Shown here in pieces: positions 24,938 to 34,439 of a DNA stretch of 64,000 nt (its first letter is position 1; each line of letters begins with the position of its first letter). Location of the stretch: NCBI RefSeq assembly GCF_000745005.1, contig NZ_JQNB01000001.1, forward strand, positions 1,335,001-1,399,000, read 5' to 3'. The position numbers and the translations under genes were made by a program. This DNA comes from Luteibacter sp. 9135 (GTDB lineage: Bacteria; Pseudomonadota; Gammaproteobacteria; Xanthomonadales; Rhodanobacteraceae). Under the pieces are notes generated by a model that did not search any database, was not told the origin of the DNA, and worked only from the letters and a program-made list of their open reading frames with translations.

Positions 24938-25693
24938 TCAGGCGTTGAAGCTGCCGCCGACACCGCCGCGCGGGGCCGGGCGCGGCTGCCTGCCCACGCG
25001 GCCCATGACCACGTAGGTGCTGGCGAGCAGGTCGTGCACACCCTGCTTGCGCTGGGTAAAGGCCGCTGTGACGTAGAACACCATCGGCACCAGCAGGGTC
25101 ACCGCGTTCAACAAACGCACGGCGTTGCGCGCGGCGGCGCGGCCCAGGGTCAGCCGTTGGCCGGTGGTATCGGTGACGTGGATGCCGCAGGCCAGCTTGC
25201 CGGGCGTGGCCTGCCATTTCGAGCTCTCGAACAGCACGTAGTAGGCGAAACCCACCACCAGCAGCACGTAGGAGATCGGCCGCATGGCTTCGACATAGGC
25301 GGTAATGGCCGCCGCCTGGTCGTGCTCCATCCGGGCGAACGTGCTGGTGATGACGTCGCTCATGCCCATCATGATGCTGATGAAGGTGAACGGCACCATC
25401 AGCACGATGTAGTCGATCACCCACGCGCCCAGCCGCAGCCAGAAACCGGCGTGCTCGGGCTCCACGGCGGCATCGTTGATGCCGAGGAAGGGCGGCGGCG
25501 GAGGCGGCACCGCGCCCGGCGCGACGGCGGGGCGCTCATCGGGGAAGAGTTCGCCGAGGGGGCGCCAGTCGGTCATGCCTTCGTGCCAGCCGAGTTCGTC
25601 GGAGCGGCAGGTGCCGTCCCTCAGCCACTGACGGACTTCGTCGTCCGTGTAAGGTCCGAACCGCTCGCCGTTACGTCCGATCCACACTTGCAT
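24938..25693 (-). CDS. GYF_2 and RDD domain membrane protein
   Basis: 251 residues. A GYF_2-type domain at the N-terminus (VWIGRNGERFGPYTDDEVRQ, through about 50) is joined by a Pro-rich linker (PPPPPPF) to an RDD membrane domain with about three helices (GFWLRLGAWVIDYIVLMVPF; LACGIHVTDTTGQRLTLGRA). Both domains are common in proteobacteria. RDD proteins may act in ion exchange or membrane homeostasis, while the GYF part is a protein-interaction module. It lies between tex and mnmG on the same strand with short gaps and could be cotranscribed with mnmG. Exact function unknown. Confidence 0.8.
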   Translation of the reverse strand: MQVWIGRNGERFGPYTDDEVRQWLRDGTCRSDELGWHEGMTDWRPLGELFPDERPAVAPGAVPPPPPPFLGINDAAVEPEHAGFWLRLGAWVIDYIVLMVPFTFISIMMGMSDVITSTFARMEHDQAAAITAYVEAMRPISYVLLVVGFAYYVLFESSKWQATPGKLACGIHVTDTTGQRLTLGRAAARNAVRLLNAVTLLVPMVFYVTAAFTQRKQGVHDLLASTYVVMGRVGRQPRPAPRGGVGGSFNA

Positions 25694-25752
25694 GCTGTGC
25701 TCATCCCGCCTTTGCTGACGGGACGATGATGCCAGATGGATGCCCCGGCAGG

Positions 25753-27627
25753 TCAGGCCGCGCGGCGTTTGAGGTGAACCAGCAGCAGCGAAATGGCCGC
25801 GGGCGTCACGCCGCTGATGCGTGAGGCCTGGCCGATGGTGGCGGGAAGCGCACGCTTCAGCTTGAGCAGCACCTCGGCCGACAGGCCCCGGACGCGATCG
25901 TAGTCGAAGCTCTCGGGGATGCTCGTGGATTCCTGCCGGCGCTGGCGTTCGATGTCCTCACGCTGGCGCTCCAGGTAGCCGGCGTATTTCGCCTGCACTT
26001 CGACTTGCAGTGCCACTTCGGCATCGTCCACGGGTGGACCCAGTTCGGGCACGCCGGTCAGCAATGCGTAGTCCAGTTCGGGGCGGCGCAGCAGATCCAG
26101 GGCATGTGTCTCGCGGCTGACGGCAATGCCCAGCGAACGCTGCACGGCGGCACCGAGCGCGTTGGCGGGCGCCGCCCACAGGCCGCGCAGGCGAGCGGTC
26201 TCGCGCTCGGCCGCATCGCGTTTGGCCTCGAAGCGGCGAAACCGATCCTCCGGCACCAAGCCCTTGGCGTAACCGTGGGCGGTGAGGCGCAGGTCGGCGT
26301 TGTCCTCGCGCAGGTGCAGGCGGTACTCGGCCCGCGACGTGAACATGCGATAGGGCTCGATGGTGCCGTTGGTGGTCAGGTCGTCGATCAGCACGCCCAT
26401 GTAGGCTTCGTCGCGACGCGGGTACCAGGGCGCCTCGCCGCGCACGATCAGCGCGGCGTTCATGCCGGCGATCAGGCCCTGGGCGCCCGCTTCCTCGTAA
26501 CCGGTGGTGCCGTTGATCTGGCCGGCGAACCACAGGCCCGGAATGGCCTTGGTTTCCAGCCAGGGATGCAGGCCTCGCGGATCGAAATAGTCGTATTCGA
26601 TGGCGTAGCCGGGGCGCGTGATATGCGCGTTGGCGAAGCCGGGGATCGAACGCACCAGGGCGTACTGCACGTCGAACGGCAGCGAGGTGGAAATGCCGTT
26701 GGGATAGATCTCGCAGGTATCCAGTCCTTCCGGCTCGACGAAGATCTGGTGGGAGGTCTTGTCGGCGAAGCGAACCACCTTGTCCTCGATCGACGGGCAA
26801 TAGCGTGGACCGACGCCTTCGATCTGCCCGCTGTACAGCGGCGAGCGATCCAGTGACCCGCGAATCAGTTCGTGTGTCGCTTCGGTGGTGTGCGTGATCC
26901 AGCAGCTGACCTGCCGCGGATGCTCCGCGGCCGAGCCCATGTAGGAGAAGTGCGGCATGGGCTGGTCGCCCGGCTGTTCCGCCAGCAGCGAGAAATCGAT
27001 GCTTCGGCTGTCGATGCGCGGCGGCGTGCCGGTCTTCAGGCGGTCGGCGGCGACGGGCAGTTCGCGTAGTTTCGCGGCCAGCGTGGAGGCCGGCGGATCG
27101 CCTGCGCGCCCGCCCGCGTACTGCGCGCTGCCGATGTGGATCTTGCCGGCGAGGAAGGTGCCTGCCGTGAGCACGACGGCGGGCGCATGGAAGTCCAGCC
27201 CCATCTGCGTGCGCACACCGGCCACGCGACCGTCGACGAGAATCAGGTCGTCCACCGCCTGCTGGAACAGCGACAGGTTGGGCTGCGTCTCCACCATCGA
27301 GCGGATCGCGGCGCGGTAAAGGGTGCGATCGGCCTGGCAGCGCGTGGCACGCACCGCCGGGCCTTTCGACGCGTTGAGGGTGCGCCACTGGATGCCGGCG
27401 CGATCCGCGGCGCGGCCCATGGCGCCACCCAGGGCGTCGATCTCCTTGACCAGATGGCCCTTGCCGATGCCGCCGATCGCCGGGTTGCAGCTCATCTGGC
27501 CGATGGTTTCGATCGAGTGGCTGAGCAGGAGCGTGCGAGCGCCGGCGCGCGCGGCGGCCAGCGCGGCTTCGGTACCGGCGTGTCCGCCACCGACCACGAT
27601 GACGTCATAGGTTTCTGAATGCAGCAT
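25753..27627 (-). CDS. mnmG: tRNA uridine-5-carboxymethylaminomethyl modification enzyme MnmG
   Basis: 624-residue FAD protein (GidA). With MnmE it adds the carboxymethylaminomethyl group to U34 of several tRNAs. The N-terminal Rossmann motif [20 protein letters not shown] and the family signature [18 protein letters not shown] are present. A conserved cysteine stands in [11 protein letters not shown], and the C-terminal helical MnmE-binding region ends the protein. Length matches the family. The gene starts at ATG 27627 with no other gene upstream on the strand; mnmE is not in the window. Confidence 0.97.
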   Translation of the reverse strand: MLHSETYDVIVVGGGHAGTEAALAAARAGARTLLLSHSIETIGQMSCNPAIGGIGKGHLVKEIDALGGAMGRAADRAGIQWRTLNASKGPAVRATRCQADRTLYRAAIRSMVETQPNLSLFQQAVDDLILVDGRVAGVRTQMGLDFHAPAVVLTAGTFLAGKIHIGSAQYAGGRAGDPPASTLAAKLRELPVAADRLKTGTPPRIDSRSIDFSLLAEQPGDQPMPHFSYMGSAAEHPRQVSCWITHTTEATHELIRGSLDRSPLYSGQIEGVGPRYCPSIEDKVVRFADKTSHQIFVEPEGLDTCEIYPNGISTSLPFDVQYALVRSIPGFANAHITRPGYAIEYDYFDPRGLHPWLETKAIPGLWFAGQINGTTGYEEAGAQGLIAGMNAALIVRGEAPWYPRRDEAYMGVLIDDLTTNGTIEPYRMFTSRAEYRLHLREDNADLRLTAHGYAKGLVPEDRFRRFEAKRDAAERETARLRGLWAAPANALGAAVQRSLGIAVSRETHALDLLRRPELDYALLTGVPELGPPVDDAEVALQVEVQAKYAGYLERQREDIERQRRQESTSIPESFDYDRVRGLSAEVLLKLKRALPATIGQASRISGVTPAAISLLLVHLKRRAA

Positions 27628-27810
27628 GGTAAGGTTTCGGGCGGGACGTGCCGTGATTTTACGCCGAGTGGAGCCGCCGCGCCGGCCGGCACGTCAGCTT
27701 CGCTCGGTGGGTTTGGCACGCCTCGTGCTTTCTCACTTTTGCACTTCAACCAGGCAGACGCTGCGCGATCAGACGCGCGCCGAGACCGAACGCAGGGGTT
27801 TGGTCGCGTG

Positions 27811-27980
27811 CTGGTAGAAGGAAGCGGGATGTGGGCAAGGATGCCTCATTCGGTTCGAATGAGATCTGGCGCCCGGCGGTCTCAGGAACAGGGGGAATCC
27901 AGGATGACCGTGCTGCCGGGCGCCAGAAACCTTATGACTGGCACGAAGGCCGTAGCTGACCGCTGCGGCTTTCTTCGTTG
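27811..27980 (+). ncRNA. candidate structured small RNA rich in GGA motifs
   Basis: Between mnmG and pepN (27628-28123, no convincing coding sequence) lies a chain of stable structures. A hairpin CTCATTCG/CGAATGAG occupies 27845-27863. A perfect 13-base-pair stem (27865-27877 with 27915-27927) follows, with an inner GGTC/GACC pairing and a 24-base loop carrying AGGA, GGGGA and CAGGAT. An 11-base-pair hairpin at 27946-27972 ends in TTTCTTCGTTG, which looks like an intrinsic terminator. Six GGA motifs fall within 27817-27905, three in single-stranded loop positions, as in CsrA/RsmA-binding RNAs. A second weak terminator (ACACC/GGTGT then T7) lies at 27992-28024. Strand is chosen from the T-tails. 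It does not match any RNA family I can name with confidence. Confidence 0.5.
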
Positions 27981-28123
27981 TAGGCGAATCTACACCGTTA
28001 ACATGCCCCGGGTGTGATTTTTTTGTCAAAGTTGCGCTCTAATTCGGCAGTGAGTGACGCAGTGCGTCAGTCTTGTACCCTCACTGTCGCAGGTTGTGAC
28101 GCAGATCACGCTTCCGCCGTCGG

Positions 28124-30772
28124 CTAGCCCATCGCAATGCGGGCGAGGATATCCGTCAGATCCCTAGACAGGTCCTTGCGCGCCGCCAGGTCGGCAATCA
28201 CCGCATGGGCGGCCTCCCGCCGCACCGGCTCCAGTCGCTTCCAGCCGTTGAAGGCCGTGGCCACCCGTGCTGCTACCTGCGGGTTCAGGGCATCGATCGC
28301 TACCAGCCGGTCACCCAGCCAACGGTAGGCCGCGCCGTCGGCACGATGGAAGCCCGAGGGGTTGGCCCGCGCAAACGTTCCGATCAGCGACTGCACCCGG
28401 TTCGGGTTCTTCAGCGTGAACGCCGCATCGTGCTCGACGGACTGCACGCGCGCGAATGCGCCGTCCCCCGGCAGCTGGGCCTGCGCCGCGAACCACTTGT
28501 CCAGTGCCAGCGCATTGCCCGCGTAGCGCTGACGGAAGTGGGCAAGGGCGGGCTCCGCCGCGACAGGGTCGAGCGTCGCCAGCGTGGTCAGTGCGGCCAG
28601 GCGATCGGTCATGCCCGGTGCCTCGTCGTATTGCGCGCGGGCCAGGCCGGTGGCGGTGGCTGGATCGACCAGCCCCAACAGATCGAGCATGCGACGCTTC
28701 AGCTGCCTGCCGGCCTGGGCGGGTGCATCCAGCGCCGCCGTGGTGGCGGCATGCAGCGATCGGTAGCGATCGTGCAGTGCGTCGCGCCCGATGCGGGTAG
28801 CCAGCGCGTGCAACATGGCCTGGCGCACCGCGCGGATACGGTCGGGATCGCGTTCGGGCTGGCGCTCCACCAGTTCGATCTCGCCCGGCGGCGTCAGCAG
28901 TTCGGCGAGCAGGGCGTCATCCACCGACGCGTCGTGGAACAGGTCGGCAAGCGCCGCCGTCCAGGCGTCGAGCGCCGCGGCGCCTGGCCGGCTGTCGCGG
29001 ACGTCGTCATACGCCAGCCCTGCAAGCTGCTGGCCGGCTTCCCACCGATTGAAGCCGTCGGCATCGTGGCGCAGCAGCAGCGCCAGCTCGTCGGGCGCGT
29101 AGTCGCATTCCAGGATCACCGGCGCCGAGAAGCCACGCAGCAGCGAGGGCACGGGAGGCGCGTCGATGTCCTCGAAGACGAAGACCTGTTCCGGACCATC
29201 CAGCACCATTGTGCGTTCGATGCCGGCTGCCGCTGGCTCGCCGTCGAGGCGCAACGGCAGCGCCGTGCCGTCCCGGGCGAACAGCGACAGCCGCACCGGT
29301 ATGGGGAGCGGCTGCTTGGTCGGCTGGCCGGGGCCTGCCGGTGTGCGCTGGCGCAGGGTCAACTGGTAGCGCCGCCGTGCCGCGTCGTGCTGCCCTTCGG
29401 CGGTCAGGCGTGGCGTGCCCGCCTGGCCGTACCAGGCCAGGTAGGGCGAAAGGTCCGTGTGGTTGGCTTCGCCCAGCGCCGTGAGGAAATCCTCGATCGT
29501 GGCGGCCTGACCGTCGTGGCGGTCGAAGTAGAGGTCCATGCCGCGACGGAAGCCGTCGGCGCCGAGGTGGCCGGCCAGCATGCGGACCAGCTCCGAGCCT
29601 TTCTCGTACACCGTGGCGGTGTAGAAGTTGTTGATTTCGCTGTACTGCGAGGGCCGCACCGGGTGCGACAACGGGCCGGCATCTTCCGGGAACTGGGCCC
29701 GGCGGAGCAACGATACGTCCTCGATGCGCTTGAGCGGCGCGGAGTTCATATCGGCCGAGAAGCCCTGCTCGCGGAAGACGGTCAGGCCTTCCTTGAGGCT
29801 GAGCTGGAACCAGTCGCGGCAGGTGACCCGGTTGCCGCTCCAGTTGTGGAAATACTCGTGGGCCACCACGGCCTCGACATGGCGATATTCGTCGTCCGTG
29901 CTCGAGTCGGCGTCGGCCAGCAGGTATTTCGCGTTGAAGATGTTGAGTCCCTTGTTCTCCATCGCACCCATGTTGAAATCGTGCGTGGCGACGACGTGGA
30001 AGACGTCAAGGTCGTAGTTGCGCCCGTAGGTGCGCTCGTCCCACTGCATGCAGCGGATCAAAGAATCCATGGCGTAGTCGCAGCGATCGATGACATCGGC
30101 CTCCGCCCAGATGTGCAGCGCCACCGCACGGCCTTCCGCCGTGGTGTAGTCGTGGCTGATGCGTTCCAGGTGGCCCGCGACCAGGGCGAACAGGTAGCTG
30201 GGCTTCGGGTGCGGGTCGACGAAGCGCGCCCAGTGGCGGTCGTCGGGCAGGTCGCCCGAGCCGTCGGGGTTGCCGCCGGCGAGCAGAACCGGGAAACGCG
30301 CCTTGTCGGCACGCAATTCCACCGTGAAGGTGGACAGGACATCGGGACGATCGGGGAAGAAGGTGATATGCCGGAACCCTTCCGCCTCGCACTGGGTCAG
30401 CAGGAAGCCCTTCTCGCGGCTGCCCGAAAGGTACAACCCTTCGAACGCCGTGTTCTGCGCCGGGCGCACGGCCACGCGCGTGCCGATCGTGCAATGGTCT
30501 GCCTGGACGGGCACCTCGAGCACGCCGTGGGCCAGCGTGTACTCACCCTTGTGGAGTACACGGCCGTCCACCGACACTTCCAGGAGTTCCACACCCTCGC
30601 CATCCAGCCGCACGGGCTCGGCGGCGCGGCGGCGCAGCACGAGGGTGGCCGTCACTTCGCTGCGGTCGATACCCAGGTCGAAACAAAGTGCGGTGTGTTC
30701 GACCGACCAGGCAGGGGGCCGGTAATCGGCGAGGCGGATAGGGGCGGTGGGGGCGTCCAGGCGATCGCTCAT
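28124..30772 (-). CDS. pepN: aminopeptidase N (M1 family)
   Basis: 882-residue cytoplasmic zinc aminopeptidase that removes N-terminal residues from peptides. The substrate-binding MGAMEN motif lies at 268-273. The zinc site HEYFH (305-309) is completed by Glu328 in LKEGL. Length matches the gammaproteobacterial alanyl aminopeptidase (E. coli PepN is 870). ATG 30772 begins MSDRLDAP. It is divergent from the epimerase gene with a 73-base spacer. At its 3' side is a cluster of palindromes (28048-28109) with no clear terminator. Confidence 0.95.
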   Translation of the reverse strand: MSDRLDAPTAPIRLADYRPPAWSVEHTALCFDLGIDRSEVTATLVLRRRAAEPVRLDGEGVELLEVSVDGRVLHKGEYTLAHGVLEVPVQADHCTIGTRVAVRPAQNTAFEGLYLSGSREKGFLLTQCEAEGFRHITFFPDRPDVLSTFTVELRADKARFPVLLAGGNPDGSGDLPDDRHWARFVDPHPKPSYLFALVAGHLERISHDYTTAEGRAVALHIWAEADVIDRCDYAMDSLIRCMQWDERTYGRNYDLDVFHVVATHDFNMGAMENKGLNIFNAKYLLADADSSTDDEYRHVEAVVAHEYFHNWSGNRVTCRDWFQLSLKEGLTVFREQGFSADMNSAPLKRIEDVSLLRRAQFPEDAGPLSHPVRPSQYSEINNFYTATVYEKGSELVRMLAGHLGADGFRRGMDLYFDRHDGQAATIEDFLTALGEANHTDLSPYLAWYGQAGTPRLTAEGQHDAARRRYQLTLRQRTPAGPGQPTKQPLPIPVRLSLFARDGTALPLRLDGEPAAAGIERTMVLDGPEQVFVFEDIDAPPVPSLLRGFSAPVILECDYAPDELALLLRHDADGFNRWEAGQQLAGLAYDDVRDSRPGAAALDAWTAALADLFHDASVDDALLAELLTPPGEIELVERQPERDPDRIRAVRQAMLHALATRIGRDALHDRYRSLHAATTAALDAPAQAGRQLKRRMLDLLGLVDPATATGLARAQYDEAPGMTDRLAALTTLATLDPVAAEPALAHFRQRYAGNALALDKWFAAQAQLPGDGAFARVQSVEHDAAFTLKNPNRVQSLIGTFARANPSGFHRADGAAYRWLGDRLVAIDALNPQVAARVATAFNGWKRLEPVRREAAHAVIADLAARKDLSRDLTDILARIAMG

Positions 30773-30845
30773 GGCAGGTCACACACATATTCTGGTCAGA
30801 CAGGCAGGCTAACATGCGGCCAGATCCCCCAAAAGGAAGCCTGCC

Positions 30846-31850
30846 ATGCCCCGTTTCACCGTGACGCGCTCCGCCCTCGGCGCCCAGGAACTGATCGTGC
30901 TGGTCGATGCCGACGCGGATCGCGAGGTCCGCATCGCGCGCCGGGGTGCGACCGTGCTCTCGATCGACACGCGTGCCGGCAACGCACACCGCAACATCGC
31001 CGACGGTTTCCGCGACGAAGCCGAACTGGTCGGACACAAGGGCTCGCGCTTCGCGATCATGACGCCGTTCGCCAACCGCATCGACGACTCGCGTTACACG
31101 TTCGAAGGCACGCCCTACGATCTGCAGCCGGGCGTGACCGGGGCAGACCGCGCCGCCCGCCACGGCTTCCTTCGCGGCGTGCTGTTCGACGTGCAGCGGG
31201 AAGGTGGCGACGACGACCGTGCCTCGGTCACCCTGGGCACGCAGGTCATTCGCCCGGGCCTGCAACCCGGTTATCCGTTCTCGCTGGATTTCACCGTCAC
31301 CTTCACGCTCGACGAGCATGGCCTCGGCGTCGAAGCGCACACGCGGAACGTCGGCGACGACACCGCACCCACCTTCTTCGGCTGGCATCCGTACTTCCGG
31401 TTGTCGGATAACCCCATCGAGACCTGGGAGCTGCACGTCCCGGCCGAGCAGATCATCGCCACCGATGAGGGTTTCATCCCCCTTCCGGGGACACGAGCCT
31501 GGCAGGCGATGGACAAGGCCGATCGCAGCCTGGATTTCCGTCAGGCGCGCCCGATCGGCCACGCCGAGTTGAACCACACGTATGCCGACCTGCAGCGGGA
31601 TACCGATGGCCGTTCACGCACACGCCTGCGCGACCCCGCGACGGGCGCGTGCATCGCGGTATGGCAGGAGCGTGGCGTCATGTTGGTCTTCACCGCCGAT
31701 ACGGCCGAACGCGACGCGCGCAAGTCCGTGGCGCTCGAGCCGATGGAGTGCATGCCCAACGCGTTCAACCGCGACGATTGCACGCCACTGATCATGCTGG
31801 CGCCGGGCGAAGAACGCCGCTTCGCCTGCGGTGTGGAGTTCGTCGCGTGA
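30846..31850 (+). CDS. aldose 1-epimerase family protein
   Basis: 334-residue mutarotase-fold enzyme. The family motif with the catalytic His is GWHPYFRL (about 178-185), and a likely catalytic Glu is near LEPMECMPNAFN at the C-terminal side. It would interconvert alpha and beta anomers of hexoses. The sequence is closer to the broad aldose-epimerase superfamily than to classical GalM, so the sugar is uncertain. AAAAGGAAG gives a good ribosome site before ATG 30846. The next gene begins inside its stop codon (GTGA), so the two are translationally coupled. Confidence 0.82.
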   Translation: MPRFTVTRSALGAQELIVLVDADADREVRIARRGATVLSIDTRAGNAHRNIADGFRDEAELVGHKGSRFAIMTPFANRIDDSRYTFEGTPYDLQPGVTGADRAARHGFLRGVLFDVQREGGDDDRASVTLGTQVIRPGLQPGYPFSLDFTVTFTLDEHGLGVEAHTRNVGDDTAPTFFGWHPYFRLSDNPIETWELHVPAEQIIATDEGFIPLPGTRAWQAMDKADRSLDFRQARPIGHAELNHTYADLQRDTDGRSRTRLRDPATGACIAVWQERGVMLVFTADTAERDARKSVALEPMECMPNAFNRDDCTPLIMLAPGEERRFACGVEFVA

Positions 31851-32791
31851 GACTGCCATCGTTCGCCGACGTGCGCGACGCGGCCGCACGCATCGCGCCG
31901 CATGCGCTGGTCACCCCCGTGCTGCGCAGCGACCGGCTGGACGCCTTGCTCGGCGCGTCGGTGGTCTTCAAGTGCGAGAACCTGCAACGCGGCGGTGCCT
32001 TCAAGTTTCGCGGTGCGACCAACGCCGTGTGGTCCCTGAGCGACGAGGAAGCGGCGCGCGGCGTGGTCACGCACTCGTCGGGCAACCACGGCAACGCGTT
32101 GGCCATGGCGGCGCGCACGCGCGGCATCGCGGCCCACGTCGTGGTGCCCGAGGGCGCCGTGCGGGCAAAGGTCGAGGCCATCCGCATGGCCGGCGCCACC
32201 CTCCATCGATGCGCACCCAGCACCGCGGCGCGGGAACGGATGACGGCCGACCTGCAAGCGGAGACCGGCGCAACCCTCGTGCATCCTTATGCCGATACGC
32301 GTGTCATGGCGGGGCAGGGCACGCTCGTGCCCGAGTTGCTTCGGCAGGCGCCGGGTGTGGATACCTTGATCTTCCCTGTCGGTGGCGGTGGGCTTGCCGC
32401 CGGATGTTCCGTCGCCGCGCATGCGATCGATCCACGCATCGTGCTCTTCGGTGCCGAGCCCGAAGGCGCGGACGACACGGCACGTTCGCTGGAAACAGGG
32501 CGCCGGGCTGAGCGGTTCACGGCGGACACCGTGTGTGATGGACTGCGCACGCTCGTCGGTGAGCCCAATCTGGAGGTGTTGCGCGCCCACGAGGTCAATG
32601 TGCTGCGCGTCAGCGATGCCGAAGCCGTGGCTGCGATGAAGCTGCTGTGGGCGGAGCTGCGCCTGGTGGTCGAAGTGTCCAGTGCGACGGTGTTCGCCGC
32701 GATGCTACGCCACCGGGAGCGTTTTGCCGGGCGCCACATCTGTTCGGTGCTCAGTGGCGGCAATGTCGACCTGGATGCATTGCCCTGGTAA
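31847..32791 (+). CDS. PLP-dependent threonine/serine dehydratase family protein
   Basis: 314-residue fold-type II PLP enzyme. The Schiff-base lysine is Lys53 in GGAFKFRGA. The substrate loop is SSGNHGN (77-83), the phosphate loop PVGGGGLAAG, and SGGNVD stands near the C-terminus. The lack of a C-terminal ACT domain points to catabolic-type threonine/serine dehydratase or serine racemase rather than biosynthetic IlvA. GTG 31847 is the start because it overlaps the epimerase stop as GTGA and gives the normal N-terminus (SFADVRDAAARI). No ilvA lies in the leu/ilv operon of this window, but this short enzyme is not a convincing substitute. Confidence 0.85.
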   Translation: MRLPSFADVRDAAARIAPHALVTPVLRSDRLDALLGASVVFKCENLQRGGAFKFRGATNAVWSLSDEEAARGVVTHSSGNHGNALAMAARTRGIAAHVVVPEGAVRAKVEAIRMAGATLHRCAPSTAARERMTADLQAETGATLVHPYADTRVMAGQGTLVPELLRQAPGVDTLIFPVGGGGLAAGCSVAAHAIDPRIVLFGAEPEGADDTARSLETGRRAERFTADTVCDGLRTLVGEPNLEVLRAHEVNVLRVSDAEAVAAMKLLWAELRLVVEVSSATVFAAMLRHRERFAGRHICSVLSGGNVDLDALPW

Positions 32792-32969
32792 ACCCGCGAA
32801 TCCGCCCATGACGCCGACACGCTGACGGAAACGCCCCGTGTCCCCCTAGGCAGCCCACGGAAGCCACGCCGCCGTATTTCGCACAGCGGGTGACAGGCGG
32901 CGCGGACATCGGCCGGCCCGTTCGTCTTCGTATGCTGACGCTTCGTCCGGAAAAGCGTGAGGTGGGGCC

Positions 32970-33518
32970 ATGCGGTGCGACTGGGCCGAACGAAGCGACC
33001 TCGAGCGCGAGTACCACAACAACGAGTGGGGCATTCCGCTGTATGACGACCGTCGCCTCTTCGAGCGGCTGACTCTGCATGGCGCGCAGGCCGGGCTGGG
33101 CCTTCGACTGGTCCTGGGCAAGCGTGAGCACTACCGGCGCGTCTTCCACGGTTTCGACATCGCGCGTGTCGCCGCGATGGATGACGCCGAGATGGCCGTC
33201 GTGGTGGCGGATCGCGGTGTCATCCGGCACCGCCTCAAGCTGGCCTCGGTTCGCGGCAACGCACGGGCCAGCATGAGGGTCATCGAGGAGGTCGGTTCCC
33301 TGAGTGCGTATCTGTGGGCCTTCGTCGGCGGCGTTCCGTGCATGCATGCCTGTCGTCACGCCCATGACGTGCCGGTGCGTAGCGAGGTGTCCGATCGCAT
33401 GAGCACCGTGTTGCGTGAGCGAGGGTTCCGCTTTGCCGGCACGGCCATCTGCTATGCACTCATGCAGTCCACAGGCATGGTCAACGATCACCTGATCGGG
33501 TGTCCCCGTTATCGCTGA
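32970..33518 (+). CDS. Tag-like DNA-3-methyladenine glycosylase with altered base pocket
   Basis: 182-residue HhH-superfamily protein, full-length relative to E. coli Tag. The zinc ligands are kept: Cys3 in RCDW, His16 in YHNNEWG, and the C-terminal His and Cys in MVNDHLIGC. GIIRHR-like and CYALMQSTG segments also match. The two residues that read 3-methyladenine in E. coli Tag do not: Glu38 is replaced by His37 (LTLHGAQAG) and Trp46 by Leu45 (AGLGLRLVL). Tyr16 is kept as Tyr15. So the fold is surely Tag, but activity on 3-methyladenine is doubtful; it may prefer another lesion or be inactive. GAGGTGGGG precedes ATG 32970. Flanking genes give no functional hint. Confidence 0.85.
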   Translation: MRCDWAERSDLEREYHNNEWGIPLYDDRRLFERLTLHGAQAGLGLRLVLGKREHYRRVFHGFDIARVAAMDDAEMAVVVADRGVIRHRLKLASVRGNARASMRVIEEVGSLSAYLWAFVGGVPCMHACRHAHDVPVRSEVSDRMSTVLRERGFRFAGTAICYALMQSTGMVNDHLIGCPRYR

Positions 33519-33564
33519 CAGCGTTTTCACGGTTGTTCCACGGCGGGCACGCTGACATTCGCCC

Positions 33565-34428
33565 ATGGCCAAGCATCGCATCGGCATATCGGGATGGCGC
33601 TACGCGCCCTGGCGGGGCGTGTTCTATCCCAAGGGCCTCGTCCAGCGTGACGAGCTTCCGTTCGCGGCGCGAGCGTTTCCCACCATCGAGATCAACGGTT
33701 CGTTCTACGCGCTGCAGCGACCGGAAAGCTACCTGGGCTGGTACGCGGCAACACCGCGTGGCTTCGTATTCTCGGTCAAGGGGCCGCGGTTCATTACCCA
33801 CACGCTGAGACTCCGGAACGTCGAGAAACCGCTGGCCAACTTCTTTGCATCGGGCGTGCTTGCGCTGCGCGAGAAGCTTGGTCCCATCCTCTGGCAGTTC
33901 CCGCCCAACTTCCGTTTCGATGCCGAGGTGTTCGAAGCCTTCCTGGCCCTGCTGCCGCGCAACGTGAAGCAGGCGGTCGAACTCGGTCGCAGACACGATG
34001 CGCACCTGAAACGGCCGGCATGGCTGAAGGCCGGGCGAAATCACCGCCTGCGTCACGCGGTAGAGATACGTCACGACAGCTTCGTCGATCCGGCTTTTAT
34101 CGCACTGCTGCGCAGGTACGGGGTGGCCTTCGTCGTTGCCGACACGGCGGGCAGGTTTCCGCGTTACTTCGACGTTACTGCGCCTTTCGTCTATGTGCGC
34201 CTGCATGGCGACAAAAAGCTGTACAGCAGTGGGTACGCCGAGGCCGCGTTGGAAGAATGGGCACGGTGCCTGCGCGCATGGGAGCGCGGCAGCCAGCCCT
34301 CCGGTGTGGCGCGGATATCGGACAAGCCGCCGCGGAAGCCGGCGTCGCGCGATGTCTATGTCTATTTCGACAACGACACGAAGGTCAAGGCGCCACGGGA
34401 TGCGAAGGCGCTGGCAGCGCTGCTATGA
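33565..34428 (+). CDS. DUF72 domain protein
   Basis: 287-residue DUF72 (YecE-like) protein. Typical features are the start HRIGISGWRYAPWRGVFYP, EINGSFYALQ, the GPILWQFPPNFRFD segment, AVEIRHDSF, and the late YVYFDND motif. The fold is a TIM barrel. The family is widespread and its biochemical role is unsettled; some members sit near nucleases or iron-sulfur genes. Here it follows the Tag-like gene by 46 bases on the same strand and may be cotranscribed with it, loosely linking it to DNA damage. It converges on bioC with 11 bases between the stops. Confidence 0.85.
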   Translation: MAKHRIGISGWRYAPWRGVFYPKGLVQRDELPFAARAFPTIEINGSFYALQRPESYLGWYAATPRGFVFSVKGPRFITHTLRLRNVEKPLANFFASGVLALREKLGPILWQFPPNFRFDAEVFEAFLALLPRNVKQAVELGRRHDAHLKRPAWLKAGRNHRLRHAVEIRHDSFVDPAFIALLRRYGVAFVVADTAGRFPRYFDVTAPFVYVRLHGDKKLYSSGYAEAALEEWARCLRAWERGSQPSGVARISDKPPRKPASRDVYVYFDNDTKVKAPRDAKALAALL

Positions 34429-34439
34429 AAGGCCGTGTG

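Noticed and set aside
27851..27860. CGGTTCGAAT resembling a tRNA T-loop
   Set aside because: It is the tip of a perfect 8-base-pair hairpin; no acceptor or anticodon arms surround it.
27619..28017. Plus-strand open frame of 132 codons across the candidate RNA locus
   Set aside because: No ribosome site, odd composition, and it runs through the hairpins and terminator.
28048..28086. Nested palindromes (TGACGCAgTGCGTCA inside CAGTGAG/CTCACTG)
   Set aside because: No T-run or promoter; may help end pepN transcription, but I cannot assign a role.
28095..28110. TGTGA-N6-TCACG resembling a CRP/Clp site
   Set aside because: It lies just past the 3' end of pepN with no promoter pointing away from it; likely chance or part of the palindrome cluster there.
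28205..31411. Long plus-strand open frame opposite pepN and running into the epimerase gene
   Set aside because: Antisense shadow; both overlapped genes are well-supported families.
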